A DNA stretch of 35,354 nt from Casp-Chloro-G3 sp002816715 (GTDB lineage Bacteria > Chloroflexota > Dehalococcoidia > Lucifugimonadales > UBA3495). A program made the translations under genes and the position numbers. Location: contig JAQBUV010000020.1 in the NCBI GenBank assembly GCA_027623815.1, positions 1 to 35,354 on the forward strand, given 5' to 3'. Below the pieces are notes generated by a model. That model was not told the origin of the DNA and did not search any database. It saw only the letters and a program-made list of their open reading frames with translations. Within the stretch, counting starts at the first letter, position 1, and the number at the start of each line of letters is the position of its first letter. Of this stretch, positions 23,558 to 30,335 are shown piece after piece.

Positions 23558-24298
23558 TTAGCCGCTGATCGTCCTAATCGGCTGCTTCGCCGGTAAGCCA
23601 ACCCTTCTAGGGTACTGCTCCGGTGTCGGTCTCACCTTATTCACCAAAACCAGCACCCGGTCGTCGGTGAGGCCGGTAATGGATACTGGGTACACCGCGT
23701 CCGGCCGCCCGCCCAGGGCTGCCATCGCCGCTTCGGCATCGGCCAGTTCTTGCTCAATCCCGCCGTGCTTCCAGGCCGCCACCTTGCCGCCAATTTTGCA
23801 GAAGGGCAGCGTATATTCCAGCAACGCGGGCAGCCGGGCCACGCCGCGAGCCAACGCCAGGTCAAAACCTTCCCGCAGTTCCGGGCGACGCGCAAATTCT
23901 TCGGCCCGCCCGGTGTGAATCTCCACGTCCGTTAGTTCCAGTGTCTCAACCAAATGCCGGAGGAAGCGAGTCTTTTTGCCCACCGAATCTACCAGAGTCA
24001 GCCTGATATCGGGGAAAGCTATCTTCAGCGGAACTCCCGGCAAGCCCGCTCCGGCCCCAACGTCAACCACCGTTGAACCGGGAATTCTCGCCGCCTCGAC
24101 CGCCAAGCACAGGGTCAGCGAGTCCAGAAAGTGCTTGACCTGCACCTCTTCGTATTGGGTGATGGAGGTCAAGTTCATTCGCTGGTTCCAATCGACCAAC
24201 TCCCGGTAATAAGTCTCAAACTGGTCTAATTGGCGCTGGCTCAAGTCGACGCCCAGTTCGATGATCCCTTGGGCCAGCAGTTCCATTGGCTTGGTCAT
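23558..24298 (-). CDS. rsmG: 16S rRNA (guanine-N7) methyltransferase RsmG (GidB)
   Basis: SAM-dependent methyltransferase for the conserved G527 of 16S rRNA. 246 residues with WNQRMNLTSI (35-44), VVDVGAGAGLPGVPLKIA (SAM motif, about 77-94), TLVDSVGKKTRFL (about 100-112) and ARGVARLPALLEYTLPFCK (about 147-165). The ATG at 24298 has no Shine-Dalgarno site, but a perfect TATAAT sits 7 bp upstream, which suggests a leaderless transcript. Unlike the classical mnm-rsmG-parAB order, its neighbour is an epimerase. Confidence 0.95.
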   Translation of the reverse strand: MTKPMELLAQGIIELGVDLSQRQLDQFETYYRELVDWNQRMNLTSITQYEEVQVKHFLDSLTLCLAVEAARIPGSTVVDVGAGAGLPGVPLKIAFPDIRLTLVDSVGKKTRFLRHLVETLELTDVEIHTGRAEEFARRPELREGFDLALARGVARLPALLEYTLPFCKIGGKVAAWKHGGIEQELADAEAAMAALGGRPDAVYPVSITGLTDDRVLVLVNKVRPTPEQYPRRVGLPAKQPIRTISG

Positions 24299-24305
24299 AG
24301 AGCAA

Positions 24306-24311
24306 ATTATA
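24306..24311 (-). promoter_or_regulatory. -10 element for rsmG, probably giving a leaderless mRNA
   Basis: On the minus strand TATAAT ends 7 bp before the rsmG ATG, placing the transcription start on or next to the A of the start codon. No good -35 hexamer is visible. The lack of a Shine-Dalgarno site fits a leaderless message. Confidence 0.5.
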
Positions 24312-24347
24312 CCCTGATTGGCTACTTTATCGCTGGATTTAACTGGA

Positions 24348-24353
24348 TATAAT
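24348..24353 (+). promoter_or_regulatory. candidate -10 element reading toward the Lrp-like gene
   Basis: Plus-strand TATAAT in GGATATAATCAGG, divergent from the rsmG promoter about 40 bp away. The -35 region is weak. It would give a leader of about 140 nt before the gene at 24503. Confidence 0.35.
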
Positions 24354-24502
24354 CAGGATGAGACTGGTCGATTCAAATTGACAGAGGCCGGAGGTCACCG
24401 TAGAATTAGCCCGGTAGTGTCCAAAGCTATAACCCATGGGCCGTACAGCTTTAGCACTTTCTAGATCAGACGTCATTAGTAAACACTGGCCCAGGAGGCA
24501 GC

Positions 24503-24739
24503 ATGGCTACCAAGGCTTACCTTTTGATCGAAACTGCGGTGGGCAAGACCCGAGATGTTGCCGGAATGTTGAGGGAGATCGACGGTATCAACATCGTCGA
24601 TGTAGTCACCGGCCCTTATGACATCATTGCGGTCATTGAAGGCGACGACATGTCGGTGGTCGGCAACGTGGTCACCGAGCGTATCCACACCGTAACCGGG
24701 GTAGTTCGCACCGTCACCTGCGTGGCAGTCGGCTCCTGA
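24503..24739 (+). CDS. stand-alone Lrp/AsnC ligand-binding (RAM) domain protein
   Basis: 78 residues forming one beta-alpha-beta-beta-alpha-beta RAM domain without the helix-turn-helix half: AYLLIETAVGK (5-15), VVTGPYDIIAVIEGDD (34-49) and VTGVVRTVTCVAVG at the end. Such stand-alone domains oligomerise and bind amino acids or other small ligands. The ATG has AGGAGG 4-5 bp upstream. It lies 41 bp before an acyl-CoA dehydrogenase on the same strand, so it could sense a metabolite of that pathway. Confidence 0.88.
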   Translation: MATKAYLLIETAVGKTRDVAGMLREIDGINIVDVVTGPYDIIAVIEGDDMSVVGNVVTERIHTVTGVVRTVTCVAVGS

Positions 24740-24780
24740 CTAAGCCAACCGGCTAGCCCAAGTTAACCAGGAGCGTTCTC

Positions 24781-25956
24781 ATGGAGTTCAAGTTCACCCC
24801 GGAAGACGACGCTTTCCGTAAGGAGTTGCGCACTTTTGTGCAGCAGGAACTCCCCGATGGCTGGGAGGGCGGCGGCCGCTGGCCTGAGGAGTGGGACTGG
24901 GATTTTACCAAGCAGATGCGCCAGAAGCTGGCCCAAAAGGGCTGGCTGACGATGCACTGGCCCAAGGAGTACGGTGGGCAGGACGCATCGCCAGTACGGT
25001 CGGCCATCTACAACGAGGAACTGGCCTACCTGCGCGCTCCCGGACGGGACATTTTTGGCGTGCGGATGCTGGGGCCAACGCTGATGATCCACGGCTCGGA
25101 AGAGCAGAAGCAGACTCATCTGCCGCCCATTGCCCGGGCCGACGTTCAGTGGTGCCAGGGCTACAGTGAAACCGAATCTGGGTCGGACTTGGCCTCGTTG
25201 AGTACTCGGGCGGTGCTCGACGGCGACGACTACGTCATCAACGGCGCCAAAATCTGGACCACACTAGCTCACCGGGCCGATTGGATTATGTGCCTGGCCC
25301 GCACCGACCCCGACGCTCCCAAGCACCGAGGCATCAGCTTCATCCTGGTGGACATGAAGACGCCGGGAATTGAGGTGAAGCCCATTGTCAACATGGCTGG
25401 CGGTCATGAGTTCAATGAGGTCATTTTCAACGATGTCCGGGTGCCCCGCCACAACGTGGTGGGTGAGGAAAACCGGGGCTGGTACGTGGCCGTCACCCTG
25501 CTGGATTTTGAGCGTTCCGGGATAGACTACTCGGCAATGGGTCGGCGCTTGCTGGACGAAGTCCGTGAGTACGCCACCGAGACCAAGCGCAACGGACAGC
25601 CGCTGATTGAGACTCACTGGGTGCGTGACCTGCTGGCCGAGCGTTACATTGAGTGTGAAGTGGCGCGACTGATGGCCTACAACGTGGCCTATCTGCAAGG
25701 GGAAGGGTTGGTGCCCACCAAAGAGGCGTCCATCAGCAAGGTCTTTGGCAGCGAGACCCTGCAAAAGTGCACCAATGCCGCGCTGGATATCCTGGGAATG
25801 TACGGGGCGTTGAATCGTGAGGAAAAGTGGGCATCGCTGAAGGGACGGGTGCAAGAGCACTGGATGGTCAGCTTCTCCCACAAGATTGCCGCCGGGACTT
25901 CAGAAGTCCAGCGCAACATCATCGCCGGACGGGGCTTGGGGTTGCCCAGGGGTTAG
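24781..25956 (+). CDS. acyl-CoA dehydrogenase
   Basis: FAD-dependent alpha,beta-dehydrogenation of an acyl-CoA. 391 residues with the N-terminal helical domain (FTPEDDAFRKELRTFVQ), the middle FAD/substrate strand WCQGYSETESGSDLASL (about 121-137), NGAKIWTTLAHRADW, and the C-terminal signature AAGTSEVQRNIIAGRGLGLPR (about 369-389). It resembles actinobacterial FadE-type enzymes of sterol or branched-chain breakdown, many of which work as heteromers. A second, more divergent ACAD lies at 30758-31894. The ATG has AGGAG upstream. Confidence 0.92.
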   Translation: MEFKFTPEDDAFRKELRTFVQQELPDGWEGGGRWPEEWDWDFTKQMRQKLAQKGWLTMHWPKEYGGQDASPVRSAIYNEELAYLRAPGRDIFGVRMLGPTLMIHGSEEQKQTHLPPIARADVQWCQGYSETESGSDLASLSTRAVLDGDDYVINGAKIWTTLAHRADWIMCLARTDPDAPKHRGISFILVDMKTPGIEVKPIVNMAGGHEFNEVIFNDVRVPRHNVVGEENRGWYVAVTLLDFERSGIDYSAMGRRLLDEVREYATETKRNGQPLIETHWVRDLLAERYIECEVARLMAYNVAYLQGEGLVPTKEASISKVFGSETLQKCTNAALDILGMYGALNREEKWASLKGRVQEHWMVSFSHKIAAGTSEVQRNIIAGRGLGLPRG

Positions 25957-25993
25957 AGGGTTAAGTATATCCTCCCCCAGGGCAAGCTTATTA

Positions 25994-26125
25994 TATGACA
26001 GTTTTAGTGAACGGCATTCTCTCCCCCTGTGAGAGAGGACAGAGGTGAGGGGGTTCACCCTCATCCCAACCTTCTCCCATCAAGGGAGAAGGAACCGCTG
26101 TTAGACCCCACCAAAAACTGTCGTG
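25994..26125. mobile_element. MITE-like element, copy 2 (132 bp)
   Basis: Same length and order of blocks as the copy at 15297-15428. The left end is TATGACAGTTTTAGTG, somewhat decayed; the right end CCACCAAAAACTGTCGTG is well kept. TA precedes the left end and CA follows the right one. Internal hairpins CTCTCCCCCTGTGAGAGAG and TTCTCCCATCAAGGGAGAA are present. It lies just downstream of the acyl-CoA dehydrogenase gene and might serve as a hairpin terminator for it. Confidence 0.8.
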
Positions 26126-26135
26126 CACTAAGGGC

Positions 26136-26216
26136 TCATGACGAAATAACTGATGCAATCGTTAGCTGTAACCCTATTTGGGAAGTCTCACACGTGAACC
26201 ATTTATTTCGTCATGA
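26136..26216. repeat. 81-bp element with perfect 14-bp terminal inverted repeats
   Basis: TCATGACGAAATAA (26136-26149) and TTATTTCGTCATGA (26203-26216) are perfectly complementary and separated by 53 bp that carries no ORF. It begins 10 bp after the MITE copy. It could be a second, unrelated miniature transposon or a large cruciform. I see no other copy in the window. Confidence 0.6.
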
Positions 26217-26266
26217 TGCCTAAGCCATTGGCAAGGGGGAGTGGTGCACGGTTGACTAGCAATCCC

Positions 26267-26602
26267 CTAATCCGCCGCCATGCTGAAAGCCTCCAACTCT
26301 TCCTCACCAATATCCTCCGATGCCTCCCGGCAGCGACGCATAATTCGAAAGATCGTCCGCACCGTCACCGAGAACCGCTCCGCCGCTTCTTCAACAGTCA
26401 GTTCCTCTGATTGCATCACGGTAAACACCTTCAAGTCCTTGGCCAGACGGCGGTTCTTCTGATACCAGCCCGGATCATCGTACTTGCACTGGGGCAGCGG
26501 GCAGTTGAGACAAGAACCGGCAACTTCGCATCCGGTGTCTTCGTAGGGGTAGAACTCGGGTATTGCATCTATCTGGGGATTGGCGATAAGTGTGCTGACC
26601 AT
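26267..26602 (-). CDS. Cys4/helix-turn-helix protein, possible metal- or Fe-S-sensing regulator
   Basis: 111 residues. Cysteines 25, 31, 34 and 39 (C-x5-C-x2-C-x4-C in CEVAGSCLNCPLPQC) could hold zinc or an Fe-S cluster. The second half (about 67-95) is a helix-turn-helix of the DUF/sigma-like type: LTVEEAAERFSVTVRTIFRI. It is not a WhiB protein, since the spacing differs. The ATG has GAGGTG 5 bp upstream. It is driven by a near-consensus promoter with an embedded palindrome (26644-26673), consistent with self-repression or SOS-type control. The family is not named with confidence. Confidence 0.7.
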   Translation of the reverse strand: MVSTLIANPQIDAIPEFYPYEDTGCEVAGSCLNCPLPQCKYDDPGWYQKNRRLAKDLKVFTVMQSEELTVEEAAERFSVTVRTIFRIMRRCREASEDIGEEELEAFSMAAD

Positions 26603-26643
26603 TTCTACACCTCGAATGTTTGTTCTAATACCTGACTTCCCAG

Positions 26644-26673
26644 AGTATAGAACTTGCGTTCTGAGCCTGTCAA
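26644..26673 (-). promoter_or_regulatory. sigma-70 promoter with embedded GAAC-N4-GTTC operator
   Basis: Read on the minus strand: -35 TTGACA (26668-26673), 18-bp spacer, -10 TATACT (26644-26649). The spacer's downstream part is the palindrome AGAACGCAAGTTCT (26649-26662), which overlaps the first base of the -10. GAAC-N4-GTTC is the core of Gram-positive-type LexA/DinR boxes. A repressor bound there would block RNA polymerase at the Cys4/HTH gene. Which repressor binds is unknown. Confidence 0.65.
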
Positions 26674-26847
26674 TGCTTTTTGCAGTCAGTTTTGGACGAA
26701 TGTTCTAAATATTTTCCCCCTCATATTGGGCAGACTTGGGATAGCATTTGACGGGCCAGCGACCCATTGCTATATGCTATATTCCAAAATCAGAACATGC
26801 CCAGAAATAGAACAGTCGATTAGATTCGGCCCAGAAGGAGCAGCAAA

Positions 26848-27627
26848 ATGTCGGAATACGAAACCATGACCTACCAGCGTAAAGGCAGAGTCGGCTACCT
26901 GATGTTCAACCGGCCCCAGGCCCTGAACGCAGTCAACGACCAGTTTGTGCAGGATATTGACGATGCCTTACTGGAGTTCGACACCGACGACGAAGCCTGG
27001 GTATGCATTATCCACGGCGCGGGCCGCAGCTTCTGCGCCGGGGCCGACGTCAAGCAGCGGTTCATCAGTATGACTCCCCAGCAGGAGGCGCGGCGCGCCC
27101 GGGGTAACAGTCCGGAAGGGCATTTGGGACGCTCGATCAACTGGAAGCCGGTTATCGCCGCCGTCCACGGTTATGCCCTGGGCGCGGGCATGGCCCTGGC
27201 CGCCGAGTGCGACCTGATCGTCGCCTCCGAGGACGCCCAATTCGGCATTACCGAGACCAAGCGCGGACTGTGCGGCGGGCGGGTTTGGGCCAAAATCAGC
27301 GCCTTCATGCCCTCTAAAGTCGCCACCGAAATGCTGATCACCGGCGAACCCATTAGCGCGGCAGAGCTTTACCGTCTGGGATTAATCAACCGACTGGTGG
27401 AGCCAGGCAAGCACCTGGAAGCCGCCGAAGAGTTGGCCGAAAAAGTGCTGAAAGCGCCACCGCTGGCCGCCCGGGCCGGAGTGCGCCTGACTCGCCGCAC
27501 CTGGGTGCCGGTGGCCGCCAACGCCGATGCGTACCTTCAGCCGCTGAAGCTGCACCTGAGTGAGGATTTCAAGGAGGCCAGCCGCTCCTTTGTGGAGAAA
27601 CGCCCGCCGGAGTATCAGGCGCGGTAG
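26848..27627 (+). CDS. enoyl-CoA hydratase/isomerase family protein
   Basis: Crotonase-fold protein of 259 residues. The oxyanion-hole motifs are GRSFCAGADVKQ (59-70) and HGYALGAGMALAAECDL (107-123). Of the two glutamates used by classical hydratases, the first position is Ala116 here, while the second is kept (E136 in FGITE). Strict hydratase chemistry is therefore doubtful; an isomerase, hydrolase or lyase role is possible. The ATG has AAGGAG 9 bp upstream. It stands alone on the plus strand, divergent from the Cys4/HTH gene. Confidence 0.9.
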   Translation: MSEYETMTYQRKGRVGYLMFNRPQALNAVNDQFVQDIDDALLEFDTDDEAWVCIIHGAGRSFCAGADVKQRFISMTPQQEARRARGNSPEGHLGRSINWKPVIAAVHGYALGAGMALAAECDLIVASEDAQFGITETKRGLCGGRVWAKISAFMPSKVATEMLITGEPISAAELYRLGLINRLVEPGKHLEAAEELAEKVLKAPPLAARAGVRLTRRTWVPVAANADAYLQPLKLHLSEDFKEASRSFVEKRPPEYQAR

Positions 27628-27736
27628 AGGGTTGATGCTAGGGCAGCCAGTTACAAGATCACTGAGAAGTTGTAATACCCCCTGCATATATTTATTTGCA
27701 GTATGGATAAGGTTATATGGGCAACTTGACAGGTTG

Positions 27737-28570
27737 ATGGCACATCCCACTCCACAGGCCAGAGACGGAGACTTGAACCCAGTTCCACCACAATCAGGGT
27801 CGGTTCCAATACTTATAGAACGCGAGCCTGGCAAACTCATGGTTGTAGGAACTGGTTTCTACATCTCTCGGTATGGCTTATTCATGTCCGCCAAGCATGT
27901 GCTCGAGACGCTGATTAACGAAAGCAAGGCTAACCTTGACGTGGGCTACGTGTGCCACCGAGGCGTGGGAAACACTATCCATCTCCGTCGCATTCGCCGT
28001 GTTAGTTTTTTGAATCCTCAAGACATAGCTGTTGGGCAGGCTGATAACTACGTAGAGCAGTTTCCCAAAGACCCACTACGGAACATGCGCGTCAAACTCA
28101 CCACAGACCTGCCTTTGCCCGGCGACTCCGTGATTACCTACGCGTATCCCCAAAACGAGATTCTCGATTTCACCAGAACTGATGCAGTACCGGTGATCGC
28201 CGGGGATTATTTCCAAGGAGAGTTCATTCGCTCAGTGGATAAATCAGATCATCCATTCATGCAATACCCGTACTTCGAGACCACCATCAAACTAAGGAGT
28301 GGTGCTAGCGGCGGTCCTGTATTTGATTCTAAAGGCAGAGTAATCGGCATCAACTGTCGTGGCTGGGACTTCGGCGTTGAGGACGAGGGTACCGAACTCT
28401 CCTCTATGGTGCCGGTTTCCGCAGCTCTTGACCTTAAATGTGAGCCGCTTCAGCTTCCTTCATGCAGTTGGGAGGCCTCTCAAATTCCAGAAGGCTTGGA
28501 ACTCGCAACTCTCACGATTCGCGACCTCGCCAAGTTCGGCCACATCCACTACGATCCACAGATTTCGTAA
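27737..28570 (+). CDS. trypsin-like serine protease (S1/HtrA-type fold, no PDZ)
   Basis: 277 residues from the ATG at 27737. Catalytic triad candidates are H54 in GTGFYISRYGLFMSAKHV, D96 in NPQDIAV and S191 in SGASGGPVF, followed by GRVIGIN. There is no signal peptide, membrane segment or PDZ domain, so it is probably cytosolic. Members like this often occur as accessory or defence-linked proteases, but no partner is visible. The longer in-frame start (27560) lies inside the hydratase gene and is rejected. Codon use is more AT-rich than in the neighbours, consistent with recent acquisition. Confidence 0.82.
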   Translation: MAHPTPQARDGDLNPVPPQSGSVPILIEREPGKLMVVGTGFYISRYGLFMSAKHVLETLINESKANLDVGYVCHRGVGNTIHLRRIRRVSFLNPQDIAVGQADNYVEQFPKDPLRNMRVKLTTDLPLPGDSVITYAYPQNEILDFTRTDAVPVIAGDYFQGEFIRSVDKSDHPFMQYPYFETTIKLRSGASGGPVFDSKGRVIGINCRGWDFGVEDEGTELSSMVPVSAALDLKCEPLQLPSCSWEASQIPEGLELATLTIRDLAKFGHIHYDPQIS

Positions 28571-28651
28571 CCAAGGCCAGAATACTAACGGTTTCAGAAT
28601 TTTCCTACAGAATTTCTACTCAACAAGTCATTCTCATCCCTTCCTTCATCC

Positions 28652-28717
28652 CTACCCCACCCTGGGCAGCACCTCTTTCCCAAACAGTTCCACCGCCCAC
28701 AATAAAGCCGCAAACCC
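28652..28717 (-). pseudogene. C-terminal remnant of a luciferase-like monooxygenase gene
   Basis: On the minus strand this reads ...AALLWAVELFGKEVLPRVG followed by TAG. ELFGKEVLPRV matches the C-terminal helix of the luciferase-like proteins in this window (ELFSKEVMP, EWFGRDVLPKF). Upstream the similarity stops and an inverted repeat begins, so only about 20 codons are left. It points to loss of a fourth family member here. Confidence 0.5.
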
Positions 28718-28759
28718 ACGATGGAAGAGGGGGCATCTCCCGGACGTAGGGTTTGCGGC
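28707..28759. repeat. inverted repeat downstream of the candidate selenoprotein gene
   Basis: GCCGCAAACCC (28707-28717) and GGGTTTGCGGC (28749-28759) are perfect 11-bp arms with a 31-bp loop. Read on the minus strand the hairpin is followed by TTTATT, so it may terminate the gene at 28794-29111. It also overlaps the 5' edge of the luciferase-like remnant and may mark a small inversion breakpoint. Confidence 0.5.
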
Positions 28760-28793
28760 AAGGACAATTTCCTGGGTTTAGTCAGATATAGCT

Positions 28794-29111
28794 TTAAGCT
28801 GTTCGGCGGCCCAGTACCAGGCCATTGGATAGTTCGGCCACCGCCTTCAGGTTTCGGAAGAACCAGAACTGCTTCAAGTCAATCGACAGTTGCTGCGAAT
28901 ACTTGGCCAGGTCGGGCGACACCATCAATTCTATGCCGTCCTGGCGGATGACTTGATAGCGGGCGGTGTTTCTGCGACGGGCAACGTTGGTATCGACCGA
29001 TACCTCAGCGGACGAACCCGCTCAAGAGGAGATGCAGACCAGATCTACGGCGGCGCGACCGCCTTTCTTCTGGATGTGCGCCAAGGCATTGTCGCTGACT
29101 GTTACTTGCAT
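28794..29111 (-). CDS. candidate selenoprotein, small HesB-like 'CC/Se motif' type (in-frame TGA at codon 30)
   Basis: The minus frame from the ATG at 29111 to the TAA at 28794-28796 encodes 105 residues, interrupted only by TGA at 29022-29024. The ATG has GAGG 8 bp upstream. Before the TGA: MQVTVSDNALAHIQKKGG...VDLVCISS. After it: AGSSAEVSV, then RYQVIRQDGIELMVSPDL (about 51-68), LSIDLKQFWFFRNLK (about 75-89). From memory this layout (N-terminal IscA-like helix with KKGG, strand, Cys or Sec motif, then YxVxxxDGIxVYV and LxIxLxxF) is that of small HesB-like CC/Se-motif (seleno)proteins. A hairpin meeting bacterial SECIS rules follows the TGA (28989-29004). The alternative is a pseudogene with one nonsense change. 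selA/B/C are not in the window. Confidence 0.6.
28989..29004 (-). promoter_or_regulatory. bacterial SECIS-like hairpin
   Basis: In the mRNA sense GGTATC-GGTC-GATACC forms a perfect 6-bp stem with a GGUC loop, 23 nt separating the TGA and the loop. As I recall the bacterial SECIS rules (16-37 nt from UGA to loop, 4-16 bp stem, 3-14 nt loop with a G in its first two positions), all are met. GGUC also matches the GGUCU loop of E. coli fdhF. A second small stem, AGCGG/CCGCT (29007-29022), lies between the TGA and this hairpin. Confidence 0.5.
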
Positions 29112-29162
29112 AATGCTATCCTCAGATGTCTTCACAGATTGGTCAGTTCTAGTGTTTCTCTA

Positions 29163-29203
29163 TTGTTTCCATTTGTAACTCTGTAACCCTTGTTTCCATT
29201 GTA
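29163..29203 (-). promoter_or_regulatory. direct repeats and TACAAT -10-like element upstream of the candidate selenoprotein
   Basis: The 11-bp sequence TTGTTTCCATT occurs at 29163-29173 and 29190-29200, 27 bp apart, with GTAAC twice between them. On the minus strand TACAAT (29198-29203) could be a -10 for the gene at 29111, with a leader of about 80 nt. The -35 is poor. The repeats could be a regulator site; this is tentative. Confidence 0.3.
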
Positions 29204-29227
29204 CCCCTTAGGATGCAGGTTACCAGC

Positions 29228-29815
29228 TTAGCGATGCAAAACAGTTGCCAGCAAGTAATTGCGGGTCTCCAGCATCATCGGATGCACCATTTCGCCCTGA
29301 TCTGCCAGGGAAATAATTTCGCGGGTGGTGAACTCCAGAACCGCCCGGTCTAAGTCGGCAAAGGCCAACTCGCGCAGCTGCGGTTGATACGAATAACGGC
29401 TGATCTTTTGCGGGTCTAGCTTGTCCGCCAGAAAGACCACCTTGCCCAACTGGTCTAACCGAGGATGGGCGGTAGTGTGCCAGTACACCGCCTGATAGAG
29501 CGACTCATCATCCAGATCCAGGCCGTCTTCCCGGCGCAGGATTTCGGCTCCCACCGGCCCGTGCAGTAAAACAGGGATGTGCTGTTCAACTACTCCCACC
29601 GGCAAATCAAGCAGGGCGGCCTGCTCTAATAATTCCCGATCAGACATGGCCCGGGCCACATCGTGGGCCAAAGCTCCCAGGCTGGCCCGCTCCGGGTCAA
29701 CGCCGTGATGCGGGGCCAACTCAGCGGCGATGTCTCGCACCCGGTAGATGTGGTCCTGGAGACCCTGGGGAAGTGACGCCAAACGATTGGCTATTCGACG
29801 AGTTAGTTGCTCCAA
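29228..29815 (-). CDS. yqeK: YqeK-type HD-domain phosphohydrolase (likely symmetrical Ap4A hydrolase)
   Basis: 195 residues. HD-domain residues: H22 (QDHIYRVRDIA), H51-D52 in GALAHDVARAM, HGPVGAEILRRE with a conserved His, and YWHTTAHPRLDQLGKVVFLADKLDP. The last two blocks are characteristic of YqeK, whose characterised members split Ap4A into two ADP. Start TTG at 29815 with AAGG about 10 bp upstream. In many bacteria yqeK sits near nadD and rsfS; neither is here. Confidence 0.9.
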   Translation of the reverse strand: MEQLTRRIANRLASLPQGLQDHIYRVRDIAAELAPHHGVDPERASLGALAHDVARAMSDRELLEQAALLDLPVGVVEQHIPVLLHGPVGAEILRREDGLDLDDESLYQAVYWHTTAHPRLDQLGKVVFLADKLDPQKISRYSYQPQLRELAFADLDRAVLEFTTREIISLADQGEMVHPMMLETRNYLLATVLHR

Positions 29816-29897
29816 AAATTACTAACCTTGGTATCAAGAAACATCCCCGTAGTCATGGTATTGACTTGCCCGATAGTACAGCGTAAATCAGCAGAAG

Positions 29898-30311
29898 CTA
29901 GGCTGCTTTGGCGGCAGCTTCCTTCATTACCCCGGCCAGTGTGCCGTAGGCTTCAGTCCAAGCTGCCTTGGCGTCTGAAGTAAAGTCTTCACCCAGACCC
30001 TGGCCTAGAGTCCACAGCAGCGCAGCGCCAACTGAATCGTAATGCTCGACTTTAACCCCATAATCAACGTGCCGCTTCCCCAAGTCCTGCACCGCCGGGA
30101 CAACGGTCTCCAGTTGCGTCAGATTGATCACCGCCGTGTCGATCATCGCCATCAACCTGCGACCCTGCTCATTCATATCAACTTTGAACAACTCGCGGGT
30201 TGATGGATCAGTCTCGAACAGACGGCCATAAAATAGGTCTGCCGCCGTTTCGGAAATCGGCTTTACTTTCTCCCAGGTATTTTGCACTAACGCTATCTGA
30301 TTAGAATCCAT
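29898..30311 (-). CDS. single-domain globin (flavohaemoglobin-type haem domain)
   Basis: 137 residues from the ATG at 30311. The globin fold shows the FYGRLFETDP A-B-C region (27-36), the CD1-type Phe in ELFKVD, and the haem-ligating F8 His as H81 in KRHVDYGVKVEHYDSVGAALL (79-99), a pattern of single-domain globins and flavohaemoglobins. No reductase domain follows. Likely roles are NO or O2 handling. The upstream ATG (30323) has no ribosome binding site, while 30311 has GGAGAG 4 bp before it. It lies between yqeK and the HIT gene on the same strand. Confidence 0.92.
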   Translation of the reverse strand: MDSNQIALVQNTWEKVKPISETAADLFYGRLFETDPSTRELFKVDMNEQGRRLMAMIDTAVINLTQLETVVPAVQDLGKRHVDYGVKVEHYDSVGAALLWTLGQGLGEDFTSDAKAAWTEAYGTLAGVMKEAAAKAA

Positions 30312-30335
30312 GACTCTCTCCATACAAATAAGGGG

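Noticed and set aside
27560..27736. 59-codon extension of the trypsin-like protease
   Set aside because: It lies partly inside the hydratase gene, is Arg-rich, and has no family similarity.
28359..29186. Plus-strand ORFs across 28359-28781 and 28890-29186
   Set aside because: They are out of frame with the protease or antisense to the candidate selenoprotein, with no ribosome binding site or family pattern.
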